From Adiantum capillus-veneris (Eukaryota > Streptophyta > Polypodiopsida > Polypodiales > Pteridaceae), in contig CM043960.1 in the NCBI GenBank assembly GCA_014529385.2, positions 116,630,043 to 116,694,042 of the forward strand: 64,000 nt of DNA, in the 5' to 3' direction. Positions 1 through 10,617 of the stretch are shown one piece after another. Position 1 is the stretch's first letter, and each line of letters begins with the position of its first letter. A model generated the notes under the pieces. It was not told the DNA's origin and searched no databases. It worked only from the letters and a program-made list of their open reading frames with translations. The translations under genes and the position numbers were made by a program.

Positions 1-1630
1 ATCAAAAACGCCGCCTCTGTCTCCACGTGCCAACCCACCCACCACCCACCCAAAATATATTTTTAATGCCCAAAATACCCCTCAAATTTCAAAAATTTGA
101 AGATCCTGTGTTGAACCTACAAATTTTTTATATTTCGAGAAATTTTATCTCGTAGAGGTATTTTCAGAACTTTTGAAAATTTGACGGGCATTTTGGGAAT
201 TTCCACAAATTACCAAGGGTATTTGAGTGATTTTCCCAAAAAAAATAAGAGCACACTTCAAGTTTTGTCGGTCTTAAGGTGAACTTACGAAGATTTTGCC
301 GACAATCACACTAAAATTTTTGGAAATATTCCGGCTTTCTTCAAGGCAAGCTCAAAACCTAATCGACATATCAGGATTTCATCCAACTAAAATACACTAG
401 AGCTAGTTTTTTTCTAACACTACCTTTGTCCTCGGGCAAAAAAAACTTGCTCCAGCATATGCATCACGACCCTCTCCCTGTCTTCTCCACGTGCCATGTT
501 CAATGCACATACGACCCACCCCCTTCCCCCACCCCCTTTTCCACTCAGTCTAGCTTTCATCCTAATTTTCACAAAAGCATCTCCCAAGATTTCTATAAAA
601 AGAAATGAAAAGAACGTTTTGGCCACCTACTTTACTTTGATACTGGCTCTATTCCATTTGATTGGATGGAATCTCCCGAGATCCCACTATTTCGGGGCAC
701 CCCCCCCCCCCCCCCCCCCCCTCCCTCTGTGTGTGTGTGCGCGCGCGTGCGCATCGTCTTGCTTTGATGAAAACAATGAAGAGACACAATGCGAAGACCC
801 CCCCCCCCCCCGATGGCTTGCTCTGTCTCCATGCCTGCTCGTCCTGTCGGAACCACCATTCTCCCACACACCTCCACCCTTGCTCCCGCACGCTCGATGC
901 TTACTGCCGTTTAGCATATGAAAATAATCGTGTTGGCCTTTTGCGTGTGCGTGAGAGAGAGAATGCTGCTGACCGCCTCATACAGCTGTCAAAGCAACCT
1001 CCGTGTGTGTGTCTGAGAAAAAGAAAGAGGGAGAGAAACACTTGTCGCCCCCAGCTTTCCCTATCAAGACAAGATGCTAAATCTTTAAATTGAGTTGCTT
1101 ATCTAGGCTGAGGAGATGAATTGTGTTAGGCTTAGGAGATGAATTGTGTGCCTGCACGTGGAAAGAGCTTAGAACTTTTTCGTTTTCCTTTTCCCAAAGC
1201 AAGGTATCTTGTGAGATACCGTCTAATACAAGCGTTGGCTCTATGTTAATGTTACTTTAATTAATTAGCAAGATTGCTTGACCTTGTTCACACGAAAGCT
1301 ATATCTCGACATCACGAAACACATAAGCATAACGCTTTGCCACATTCAGGTCAATTTCAAACATAATCATCAGATTGCATTAAGACTATGGAATTGATTC
1401 TCAAGATCACTGTGAAAATTCAGTTATGAGATCCATAGTTACATAAGATCAGCAATACATGCTGGCAGTAAATAACCAAAATGGCAGTACATGTTGGCAG
1501 TAAATAACGAAAATCCACAACAGCAAAAGAACCCAGCAGGTGTCGAGACTGTGCTCGCAAATCGCCAGCACATGCTGAGAGTCTACTCAACAAGATGTCT
1601 GTTTAGCAAGTTGGCAAGCCTACATAAGAG
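1..1630. other. Gene-free low-complexity stretch
   Basis: No gene is supported here. The stretch holds AT-rich DNA with the word ATTTTGGGAATTT near 190-205, which recurs near 4.9 kb, then a poly-C run at about 699-722, a GT/GC alternating tract at about 729-750 and a second poly-C run at about 799-812. Purine-rich GA runs follow at 950-1040. The open frames that cross this stretch are rich in proline or arginine only because of the C, GT and GA tracts. Confidence 0.7.
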
Positions 1631-1635
1631 TGCGT

Positions 1636-1956
1636 TCAGCTTGCTAAGCTGTGTTTCAACTTTGATACCTCACCATGCAGCACCAAGATTTGCTCCTCTA
1701 GCTTAGAAACCTGGATATCAGCGACATTTGTCTCGCGTTCATCGATTGCGTCCTTTAATCTATCTATTGCATCCAGGACATCAGATCGAAGAGCTCGATA
1801 ACCCTCCGCTCGATTCCTAGAGACCTCGTGCAAAATTTCTGACACCATCTTCTCGATCTTGTCCAATCGTGGATCCTGAATTTCATCCAGTGACTCGTCT
1901 ACTTGCGTCTCTGTCATCGTGTACACCAAGTTCATCTGGTCCATTTTACCCTGCAT
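1636..1956 (-). CDS. Coiled-coil ORF, possible last exon of the HUH gene
   Basis: This open frame of 106 codons encodes an acidic, heptad-rich protein with no signal peptide or membrane segment. Residues about 25-60 (DKIEKMVSEILHEVSRNR onward) and 80-104 (VSKLEEQILVLHGEVSKL) look like coiled coils. The frame opens directly after a splice-acceptor-like TGCAG at about 1951-1955 (minus strand) and follows the HUH-endonuclease gene in the same orientation about 80 bp away. It may therefore be a 3' exon adding a multimerisation tail to that protein. I could not find a strong donor in the right phase; a weak TTG|GT at about 2058 would fit phase 0. It could also be an independent remnant. I do not recognise the family. 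Confidence 0.4.
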   Translation of the reverse strand: MQGKMDQMNLVYTMTETQVDESLDEIQDPRLDKIEKMVSEILHEVSRNRAEGYRALRSDVLDAIDRLKDAIDERETNVADIQVSKLEEQILVLHGEVSKLKHSLAS

Positions 1957-2031
1957 TCACAGAATAGAAACTTTTAGCCTCATCACATGCAACAAATAGA
2001 AGCAATTACAACGAATTAGAAATACATCGTA

Positions 2032-3084
2032 TCATGCAATTGTTGTGATGCCAACACTATGGACCAAGGGGATATAGTCATCACCTATTTGTGGGCTCCC
2101 TCCGTCGCTATCGTCATCCCCGTCATAGCGGTTTTGTTCACTATAGTTATCTTCACGATTAGTTGGCACGCTCGCTGGACTGTTGAGAAGATGCTTGATA
2201 GATAGCAAAATGAAAAATCAAAATCATTCCTATGCATATTCATGAACATACCTCTCAATTCCTTGCCACTGAGAGTGGAACCAGTCGGCACGTGGGTGAG
2301 TTGTACTACATTCATCATTGTTGATAAAGATGCTAGCGACATCTTGGTATGTTGTGGTCGATGGATAAACCATGCATCTCCAAAGAGCTTTTGTCTTGCC
2401 TAATTGCATCCCCCGGATAGGGTGTGACCCACGCCGATGACGGATAATATTTCCCAATTTTTAGCATCTTGTGCACAGTCGATAAGAAATCATTTCCCAA
2501 TGGATGTCCCAACCTAAACTTCCAGAACATATATGTCCTATCAAATATAGTTGCGGGCGTCAAACAGACTTTTTTCTTCAAGTTGTCGCCGCCATACAAG
2601 CTATACAACTCTATTCCCTTGTTAATCTCATCTGCATGAATATTGTGCATCACGACTCGAAAATACGGCTTGTCTTGGTTCTTCAAGCAGTAGCCAAGCA
2701 TACCCTCGAAGGTATGCGTATTACGATGTTTCAAAGCACGGCAAAGCACCATCCCACCAGCAGGCACAACCTTGTCCCAGCCCAAGTACTGCTTCACTTT
2801 CCTATTTGCTGCGACCAAGGAGCTAGTCCAAAGCCGCATTACCATCTGGAAGTGCAAGTGAAAAAGAGTGCCGCCTCTTTCAACAGCACAAAGACCAGCA
2901 TCTGTCTCCCTTTCGAGGAATGCATGCATGGAAGCTAACAAACCTACATCAATATCACAACCTCCTACAGACACCGTGACACTAACCTCCATGAGCCTAG
3001 AGCTTTTCGGCTTCTCAGACCTGCCACTACGAGCTGGCAATGACTCAACCCCATCCCTTTTTTGTTTTTTGATACATTGCCCTC
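2032..3084 (-). pseudogene. Replitron-like HUH endonuclease (Rep-type), decayed
   Basis: The main frame (3040-2333) carries the signature of a single-strand-DNA nicking and joining enzyme. There is a beta strand (VSVTVSVGG), then the metal-binding HUH motif as His-Leu-His in LFHLHFQ (codons at 2852-2860), and 55 residues later Tyr-Cys-Leu-Lys in GYCLKNQDK (2681-2692), matching the YxxK catalytic tyrosine motif of Rep proteins. No helicase follows, unlike Helitron or geminivirus Rep. That layout suits replitrons, eukaryotic HUH transposons. Around 2400 the reading moves to another frame (ALWRCMVYPSTTTYQDV...). That frame ends at a clean GAGAG|GTATGT donor (2251), a 72-bp intron and a CAACAG acceptor (2180), then an acidic tail stopping at 2032. 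The frame change marks decay or an unseen intron. The 5' limit is the in-frame stop near 3084; an upstream exon is likely. No element ends were found. Confidence 0.6.
2180..2251 (-). other. Predicted 72-bp spliceosomal intron
   Basis: On the minus strand the exon ends GGAATTGAGAG, followed by GTATGTTC, and the intron closes with a pyrimidine-rich stretch and CTTCTCAACAG. Splicing joins phase-matched codons (AG|T, serine) and removes an in-frame stop at 2230. The downstream exon reads as an acidic, Asp/Ser-rich tail. This supports a eukaryotic nuclear gene rather than a viral or bacterial Rep. Confidence 0.55.
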
Positions 3085-3189
3085 ATTTTCATTCTGTCTG
3101 TAGAGCGGGCCTCTGCTTTGAGGCGAACCATAGGCCTTCGCATCAAACAAAAATATGCAGCACAATACAGACAGAATAGTACGCACTCA

Positions 3190-4830
3190 GGCTGTTGACT
3201 TGAATTCAGCAGACAATCCAGTCCATAAACAAAAAAGCACAGTAGAGCTTACCTCGTTCTGGTTAGATTCACCAGCCACTTGCATGCTCAAACAAAACCA
3301 ACTGAACCAGCTCGCGAGCACTCACTAAAAGTATCCGCCGTCCTATAAAATCACCAGAACACGCGTTTGTGCCCATTGATAACGAGCGCCAGCTGTCCTG
3401 ACACATGCAAGATTGCCTGCCTTGCCTTCGTTTTGCTTCCTGGACTTTCCTTGGGATCTACACTGATTCGCGTTAATTCGACCAGGAAAAAGCCGTTTTC
3501 GGGACCTACTGCGTAGTGCAATAGATAGGTTGTGCAAAGGTCATGCTGCAATAACAAATTGGGCCGCTAGGATGGCACCTCTGGTAGCGTGTGAGACAAC
3601 AGCAAAACTTTTTGTGTGTACAAAAAGGTGGATCTACTAACAAGACCAACATAAGCTAATTCACATAAGACAGAGTCAAGTCAACTCAAAAGCGCACCCA
3701 AAAAATGGGTTTCCCACAATGCTCTCGTAAACCATCCCAGCAATGGCGTTCGCTGTTCCAAAATTGACGACGTTATGTTTTTCAATTTGGGCCTTGTTCT
3801 TCTTTTTAGAGGGGGTCGTCCCATGATTGGCCCCCATACCCTAATGAATGAGACTTGACAAAAGATCATAGAATCATTTTTCTTTTCATATATATTTTCT
3901 GAAAATTTAATCAAGGATTTATGCAAGGAAATATCTGTAAGCAGGGCACCCACATGTAGGGTGTGGATTTTTTAATGAGATACAAATGGCGATTTCGTCC
4001 ATCTTTCAATTGAAAATTGAAAAAGGAGGTTATTTTATATTTCTACTAAAATAGAAGCTGTTTATTTGATGTAGCTTCCATTCTAGAGCTCGCGAAAGGA
4101 GAGGCAAGGCAGTCCCCCCCTTGTCGCCCCTCAATTGTGCTAGCAACCACTGTGTTGCGCAAGGTGCCACAAGTCTGTGTGTGTGTGTGTGTGTGCGCGC
4201 GCGCGCGGCGCTTGAGGGAAACCAACCCATTGTCTCTCTCATGTTGACACGCGTATGTGCACAGGCTCTCTCACCTCAGCTTTGCAACTTTCATGTTGCT
4301 TAGCCATTATTGTCGCGCCCTCTTATGGAGCAGCAACTTGAGCCTGGTGGGTTTCGTTGTCTGTAGGAAAGGAGGCTTAAAAAAATTGCCACGTTAGTGG
4401 TATTTTTTTAATTTATTAAACTAACCTCACTACATGTAGCTAATAAATAAATTGTCATCGCCATTAGACAATACACACGATGAGGTTAGTAATAAATAGT
4501 TGGATCTATGCAAGCTCTAGTGATGCTTTTTGAAGGACACACCCCACAGGACTAAAGAACACGAGGTCTTCATTAGACCTCGTCATGGGATCGACTGCAA
4601 AGGTGACACGCGTGCATCTCGAAGGCGATCGACGACGAACAAAAATGTGGGATCAACACCCGACCGGCAACTCGAACCCAAGCGTCTTTTCACTCTGTAT
4701 CATGACCATATCTAGTGAATAAGTTTGCCAAAGTGTCTCATTAAGGGGAATCTACAGAGATCCTTTGGCCTTAGCATAAAAGGGCACACTTTGCATTTTT
4801 AACATTTAATCTTTCGAGAGTAAACAAGTT
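3190..4830. other. Gene-free stretch with a GT/GC tract
   Basis: I see no supported gene. At about 4174-4207 there is a (GT)n tract running into (GC)n. At 4380-4500 there is an AT-rich block. Short open frames here have no recognisable domains. Confidence 0.6.
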
Positions 4831-4837
4831 TTTAATC

Positions 4838-4975
4838 AGTTGAGATGTTTACGCTGGTGTTTTGGGATTTTTGGAAAATTTGAAGGGCATTTTGGGAATT
4901 TTTTACAAAATATGAGAGATATTTTGGGAATTTTTGAAATGTGAGGGTATTTTGGGAATTTCCAATCTTTATTCC
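4838..4975. repeat. AT-rich degenerate repeat with ATTTTGGGAATTT
   Basis: The phrase GGGNATTTTGGGAATTT occurs three times within about 130 bp here. It occurs again near 185-205 and at 5180-5200, separated each time by A/T-rich spacers. It is a dispersed, locally tandem, degenerate repeat. No coding content is seen. Confidence 0.55.
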
Positions 4976-4990
4976 TTTTTTGACAATTGA

Positions 4991-5074
4991 GATCCGTTTT
5001 TGCATGCTTAGCATGTAATTTGTTGCAAATTAGATCCGTTTTTGCGCGCTTAGCATGTAATTTGTTGCAAATTA
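4991..5074. repeat. 42-bp tandem duplication
   Basis: Two adjacent 42-bp units, 4991-5032 and 5033-5074, each start with GATCCGTTTTTGC and end with TTGTTGCAAATTA. They differ at only two bases, in the middle (CATGC versus CGCGC). Confidence 0.85.
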
Positions 5075-5275
5075 CCTCGCAAAAAAGGCTAAGCCTAGAT
5101 TTAGCATCTTGTATTGATAGACAATCAGTCTTCTTACGAAAAGCTATTTTTTTGTGGAGAAATTTAATCTCATAACAAAGGGTATTTTGGGAATTTTGGA
5201 AAATTTGTGTCTGAAATCTGAGCATGGGAAGGGAGAGAGATATTTTGTAGAGGGGGCACCTGGAGGAGACAGACA

Positions 5276-5340
5276 GAGAGAGAGAAGGGAGAGAGAGAGA
5301 GAGATGCCGGATGTATTAGTGAAGGCACTGAAAGTAGATG

Positions 5341-5386
<46 letters not shown>

Positions 5387-5607
5387 AAGCATCGTGACAT
5401 CTATCATGAGTTGGGTCAGTGAGGGCGATCGAGGTATTGGCAAACATTGTTCAAGAGAGGAAAAGGGAAGGATGGCTGCCAGCTATGTTTGTGAAGGCAG
5501 ACGCTAGCAGAGAGAGAGAGAGATCTCGTGAGCAGAAGCAAGAAGAATGGGGTTTTAGATCATGCTGCCAGAAGGAACTAGGGTGGCTCTCTCTCTCTCT
5601 CTATCTC

Positions 5608-5698
<91 letters not shown>

Positions 5699-5800
5699 CT
5701 CTCGTTTGCTTGTCTGCATGGATCAAATCCGTCCGAGATGTGGTCTCTCTCCCTCTCTCTTTGCGTCTCTCTCTCTCTATCTCTCATTCGTTTGTCTGCA
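5276..5800. repeat. Microsatellite cluster (GA)n, (CT)n, (CA)n
   Basis: This cluster has several (GA)n runs at about 5276-5302, 5342-5386 and 5511-5522. A (CT)n tract at about 5587-5649 passes directly into (CA)n at 5649-5695. More CT runs follow at 5741-5790. Ser/Leu and Arg/Glu repeat peptides read through it are artefacts of the dinucleotide repeats. Confidence 0.9.
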
Positions 5801-6256
5801 GGTTAGGTAGGAGGATCTGTTTGAGATTTGAGGGTGGTGGAAGAATGTGGCGATGAGCTATGAAGGTTAGGAGTTGAACCAAGGAAGCCTGGAGAGGGCA
5901 AAGTCCTCCTGAAAAGAAACAGTTGTACCCGCACACTGGGCAGTGGCAAAAGGGGTGTGTGCGCAAGAACAAGCGTCTCAGGAGAGTGCGTGGGAATGCA
6001 ATGTACGAGAAAGAGTAGAGAGCGCATCTTCTAAGATTCGCCTTTATAAGTGTGGGTAGAGCCAATAGGTCATTGATAATTTTGCATATTATCACTTATT
6101 ATTTACTGTCCTAAATGTTCACAAATGCTATTTAGCACCCATATTAATTAATTAATTAACGGTAAAGATTCCCTCCCTCCTCCCAAAGTCAAATGGAAAG
6201 TGCCCCATCACCGTTGTTCCCACCTAAGGCCTTCCCCCCTTTTCGCCCTGCATCCG

Positions 6257-6463
6257 CCCACCACCATCCCCTCGCAGCACCTAGTCGACCACACCTCCGC
6301 CCTTTCCCCCTTTTCCCCCTGCCTGCGATCCACCAAATTGAAACAGCCCTCAGCTCTGAGATGCGCTCTACCTCCCACCACCATCCCCTCGCAGCACCCA
6401 GTCGACCACCCCTCCGCCCTTTCCCCCTTTTCCCCCTGCCTGCGATCCACAAAATTGAAACGG
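6257..6463. repeat. 117-bp-spaced tandem duplication, C-rich
   Basis: A C-rich block beginning CCCACCACCATCCCCTCGCA at 6257 repeats at 6374, spacing 117 bp. The similarity runs for about 90 bp to the phrase AAATTGAAAC. The copies differ at only a few positions. Confidence 0.85.
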
Positions 6464-6545
6464 TCCGGCTCTTTCCTGCATGGCCCAACTCTCGGCTCTC
6501 TGCACTCCTTCAAACTCGCTCCTGCACATCCGCGGTTGCGAATTG

Positions 6546-6546
<1 letters not shown>

Positions 6547-6621
<75 letters not shown>

Positions 6622-6675
6622 TGCCCCGTCAATGTCCCACGCACCATCCCCTGGCCTCTTGCCTTCATAAAATTA

Positions 6676-6715
<40 letters not shown>

Positions 6716-6722
6716 TCTCTCT
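6547..6722. repeat. Opposed (GA)n and (CT)n tracts
   Basis: A (GA)n run of about 70 bp (6548-6618) is followed 60 bp later by a (CT)n run of about 42 bp (6678-6720). The two are complementary and could pair as a long imperfect hairpin in single-stranded form. Confidence 0.9.
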
Positions 6723-6759
6723 GACACGTACCATGTCAATCCCTTTTGCCCTCAAAAGA

Positions 6760-8132
6760 TTCAGAGCACCTTCCAAGATACGCCAAAATTTGACCTGCTT
6801 CGAGGATCGTAGCAACATGCTGTCTACATATACTGCTAGTTAAAAGCCATAATCTTCTAGAGCAGTATTTTCCTTGTAAGGTATATTGTGCTCAATTGTA
6901 TCTATTATTTCAATTGAACATGGTAAAGAATATGAAACTAACCACCACTTTTTTTCCCTAATTACAACTAGAGGACCTATAACAATAGACTCCAAGCATG
7001 AACAAATCACAAAAAACATATAAAGATCTTTAAAAGTAAGCTTAATTGAAAATAAAGCTCTTTACATTAAAGAATGGAAGCCAAAGCATTAAATGCTAGC
7101 TCAAAATTTTGATTTATGTTAAAAAATTCTATTCATTTAGAACTCAACTACGTTTTCTTTTTTTTTCTTTGCTTTCAAATGTGATCTATAGCTTGAATAC
7201 AATGTGTTATACAATTTTCACCACGTGTAGCCAGGAGTAGTTAATTTTTTATTCATGGCCAAGAGTGGCCTTGAGTCTCTCAACCATAAATTACAAGCAA
7301 ATTTGTAGCTCCAAAAGTCAAAATGTGCATCAAAAGACCTTAAAATTCAAAATTTTAAAAAAACTTTTGAAACATCATTTTTTACTCTTCAAGGTGCCCC
7401 CAAAACTATTTCATATCTAAAAAGTGATTTTCTCTTTCTAGGACCCTTTTTTCAAGCCCTCCTTGATTGCAACCATCACAATCACCCTCTACTCCAACAT
7501 TATTTCTCTACTACCATCTCCATTGTAACATGAAGGAATCTCCTCTCTCCGTCCCTCCCGCCTCCCATTGTCAAGGGTCATCCACCTTCTCCTACCTCCA
7601 TTGCAGCATCAACCAGACTCCTTCCCGTCCCTACCACTACTATACTACCTCCCATTGGCACACCAAGCAAACTCATTCCCTTCCTCCCACATGCATTGTA
7701 GCAACAAGCAAGGTCCTCCTCCTCCTCCTGATTTCCTTTATTCACCCATGGCAAGATCTACTCCGCAAAGGCAGCGAAAGGATGAGGTCATAGAAATTCC
7801 ATGTTGCAACACAAGAGGTATAGATGGTGAGTGGGTACTAGAAGAGTTCACCAAAGGTGCTTGGGTATACATGCAACCATCTGTCATTGGCCCTCACCGT
7901 GTTTGAAACTGTGGATTATCATTGGAAATGAAAGCTCCTTGGATTCAAGAATTGCAAGGACAAGGGGACCGTACCCATTGTGCAACATGTTTTCTCAATG
8001 TCAAGCATGAAGTTGCAACAACCAACTCAATTGCCAACACATTGTAAGTACATTTGTTGAGAATACGAGGCTAGGTGTGAAGTCTCAATGGAATGTTTTT
8101 ATGGCTTCATAATTATGATTTGGCTTGATTTT
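6760..8132. other. Gene-free stretch
   Basis: This is mostly AT-rich DNA with a pyrimidine-rich block at about 7450-7740. A short open frame at 7568-7906 on the plus strand (112 codons) has no recognisable domain, and its first half is only the CT-rich tract. I assign no gene. Confidence 0.5.
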
Positions 8133-8213
8133 TGTTGAGGGCATACACCCTCAACAGGGAAAAACACAGAGAACGACTCTCAAAACTGCATGCGTAAAGA
8201 TTGAGTGAGAGCA

Positions 8214-8258
<45 letters not shown>

Positions 8259-8581
8259 CGTGAAACTGATTGTGTATAGAGGTGTTCATAAAACTGCTCA
8301 ACACCATTACAATTTGTAGCTTTAACCTACGGCCTAACAAAATCTAACTAAGCAAGATCTGATTGACCAACATCTGGCTAACCAATATCTGACTCGGCAA
8401 AAATCTGGCTCAACAGAAATCCGACTCAGTAAAAATCCGACTCAGTAACATCCGACTCAACATAATTCTGACTAAGCAACATCTAACTGAGCACAAATCT
8501 GATCAGTACAACTATGTGACTAAGCATTATTTTGACTATAGATTTAGCACATATCTGACTCAGCAGTATATCCAGTCAACA
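8133..8581. repeat. Left LTR of the 1.8-kb element
   Basis: The LTR opens with a 9-bp inverted repeat, TGTTGAGGG then six bases then CCCTCAACA, so its first 24 bases can fold on themselves. It contains a (GA)n tract and a run of phrases of the form CCGACTCAGCAAAAAT repeated imperfectly at 8340-8480. It ends GTCAACA. Confidence 0.85.
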
Positions 8582-9452
8582 CATGGCACGTCTCGGTGGT
8601 GGATTTTGTAAAACTCCGACACGGATTCACATATCCCTTGATCAAAGTCAAATGCCTTATCACATGGCATATGATTACAAAGATTTGAAAATGAAACATG
8701 TTGGAAAAAACAAATGATTTCATGTGGCATTGGCTCACCAAAAGAGTATTCATTAGATTGTCCAAGTTTGTGCTTCTTGTAGGCTCCGTGTCTCTAGGTA
8801 GTACATCCGATCTTCTCTTTGCCGGTATGCCCCCTTTGGATCACTTTGTCCTTGCCAAGAGTCATCATCTTGAAACCGCTTCAAAAATACACTATCTAAT
8901 GTCCATGCTTTTTGTCTACATGTTGATGTAATTTTCCTTCTTGATGTCAACTGTAGTGTGCTTGAAATACCAATTTAAATTTCAATTTTCCCAGCAAATG
9001 AGATCAGAGATTGCATCAAGGTTGATGTTGTTCGCTTGCACCATGTCTTCCAAATTATTTTCCTTCATGAAAATCTGCAGGTACAAAGTTGGGCTTCTTG
9101 GCTGAAAGCTTGTTCTTCAGATTAGGCTAATTGATGTAGAGAAAACTATGGAGAACGAGATCAGAGATAGCACTACACTAATGGAAATTAGAGAACAGAA
9201 ATGGAAATCAGAAATCAAAAATCAAAAATTGGGAATCTGCAAGAGAGAATGAAGAAAAATTTGCTTGCGAGATGATTGCTGTAAAGAACATGCGTAGGAA
9301 GAATCAAATGATGCAGGTGCAATTGATTTATCAAAATACCACCAAAGATTTTTGTTTGTTTGTGTGTGTGTGTGCGCGCGCGCCACTAAACCACATCTCA
9401 ACAGTATAGGAAATGGTGAGTCTTCATCACTAAAACACCGTGATTGCCAAAG

Positions 9453-9535
9453 TGTTGAGGGCATACACCCTCAACAAGGAAAAACACAGAGAACGACTCT
9501 CAAAATTGCATGCATAAAGATTGAGTGAGAGCAAG

Positions 9536-9601
<66 letters not shown>

Positions 9602-9941
9602 TCGTAAAACTGATTTGTGTATAGAGTCGTTCATAAAACTTCTCAACAACATTACAATTTATAGCTTTAACCTACGGCCTAACAAAATATGACTAAGCAA
9701 GATCTAATTGACCAACATCCGACTAACCAACATCCAACCTAGCAGAAATCCGACTCGGCAAAAATCTGGCTCAACAAAAATCCGACTCAACAGAAATCCA
9801 ACTCAGTAACATCCGACTTAACATAATTCTTACTAAGCAACATCTGACTGAGCACAAATCTGATCAGTGCAACTATCTAACTAAGCATAATTTTGACTAT
9901 AGGTTTAACACATATCTACTCAGCAGTATATCCAGTCAACA
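9453..9941. repeat. Right LTR of the 1.8-kb element
   Basis: This is a direct copy of the left LTR with a longer (GA)n tract (9537-9599). It is followed by the ATTTT target duplication at 9942-9946. Confidence 0.85.
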
Positions 9942-10369
9942 ATTTTGCAGTCATATTTCCTTCTATGTTGGTGGAGGAGCAGCCACTTCATAGCCTCTCT
10001 CGCAAGTTCAATGCTATACATGCGGATATTGGAGTAACAATTTTTGCACACCAATTTGGCCATCCAAATTGGTTCAAATAAGAATTTTCTTCTATTATCA
10101 CTCCTATATTGTATCGACTTCACACAATGTTATGGGAAGCTTGAACACATCAAATTATCATCCTTATTAAGTATGGAGTGGCCATAGCCAGATTTAGATC
10201 GGTAGAATCTTTCAAGCAAAAGACAGTGACCTCAAGCACCTTAGTCAGAAAGCATGACAAGCACCTTAGTCAACAAGCACGACAAGCACCTCAAGCTTGG
10301 GCCCGGTTCCCACCTCAAGCACAACCCTAACTTGCCTAAGGTCAAAGGACTTTTAGCACTAACCTTTGG

Positions 10370-10596
10370 AGGTATTTAATTAAGCTAACCCTAAGGTCTG
10401 TAAGCTCCATTAACTAGCCTTGCTCTTTGACATACCATGTTTCATTTGGACCCCTTGACCATTGGCCCCGTGTTGAGATAGATTTGTAAGCACATGTCTA
10501 TATTCTAACACTTGTTCCCATTTATTCTCCCACGTTAAATGATCAGTTTAATATGAGAAAATCATTTGATTTGGTTAGATATTAGATTTTACGACA
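10370..10596 (-). repeat. Gypsy LTR fragment (Gyp-Chr family)
   Basis: Read on the minus strand from 10596, this starts TGTCGTAAAATCTAATATC and contains AAATGATTTTCTCATATTAA. The same sequence family occurs at 38882 (minus) and 41362-41668 (plus). A purine run (GTGGGG) directly precedes the TG start on the minus strand, like a polypurine tract. The far end is not resolved. Confidence 0.55.
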
Positions 10597-10617
10597 CCCC
10601 CACATGTAGGGATCTGG

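Larger units (their letters stand above)
8133..9941. mobile_element. Complete short LTR element (1.8 kb), TSD ATTTT
   Basis: Two direct LTRs, 8133-8581 (449 bp) and 9453-9941 (489 bp), both start TGTTGAGGGCATACACC and end TATATCCAGTCAACA. The 5 bp before the left LTR (8128-8132) and after the right LTR (9942-9946) are both ATTTT, a target-site duplication that defines one insertion event. The length difference lies mainly in a (GA)n tract (8217-8254 and 9537-9599). The 871-bp interior (8582-9452) encodes no gag or pol domain that I recognise. Primer site and polypurine tract are not clear in either orientation; TGGCACGTCTCGG at 8584 is the nearest TGG-type primer site if the element is on the plus strand. 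It is non-autonomous in size, between TRIM and LARD classes. Confidence 0.85.

Noticed and set aside
496-1093. Proline-rich frames near the left end
   Set aside because: They are driven by poly-C and GT tracts, and all frames on both strands are similarly biased.
2504-3179. Plus-strand open frames across the HUH gene
   Set aside because: They are antisense shadows; the minus strand carries the HUH and YxxK motifs and a splice site.
5144-5856. Open frames with Ser/Leu, Arg/Glu and Thr/His repeats, plus similar ones at 6480-6818, 52114-52344 and 56239-56466
   Set aside because: They are pure translations of (CT)n, (GA)n and (CA)n tracts with no protein-like sequence outside the tract.
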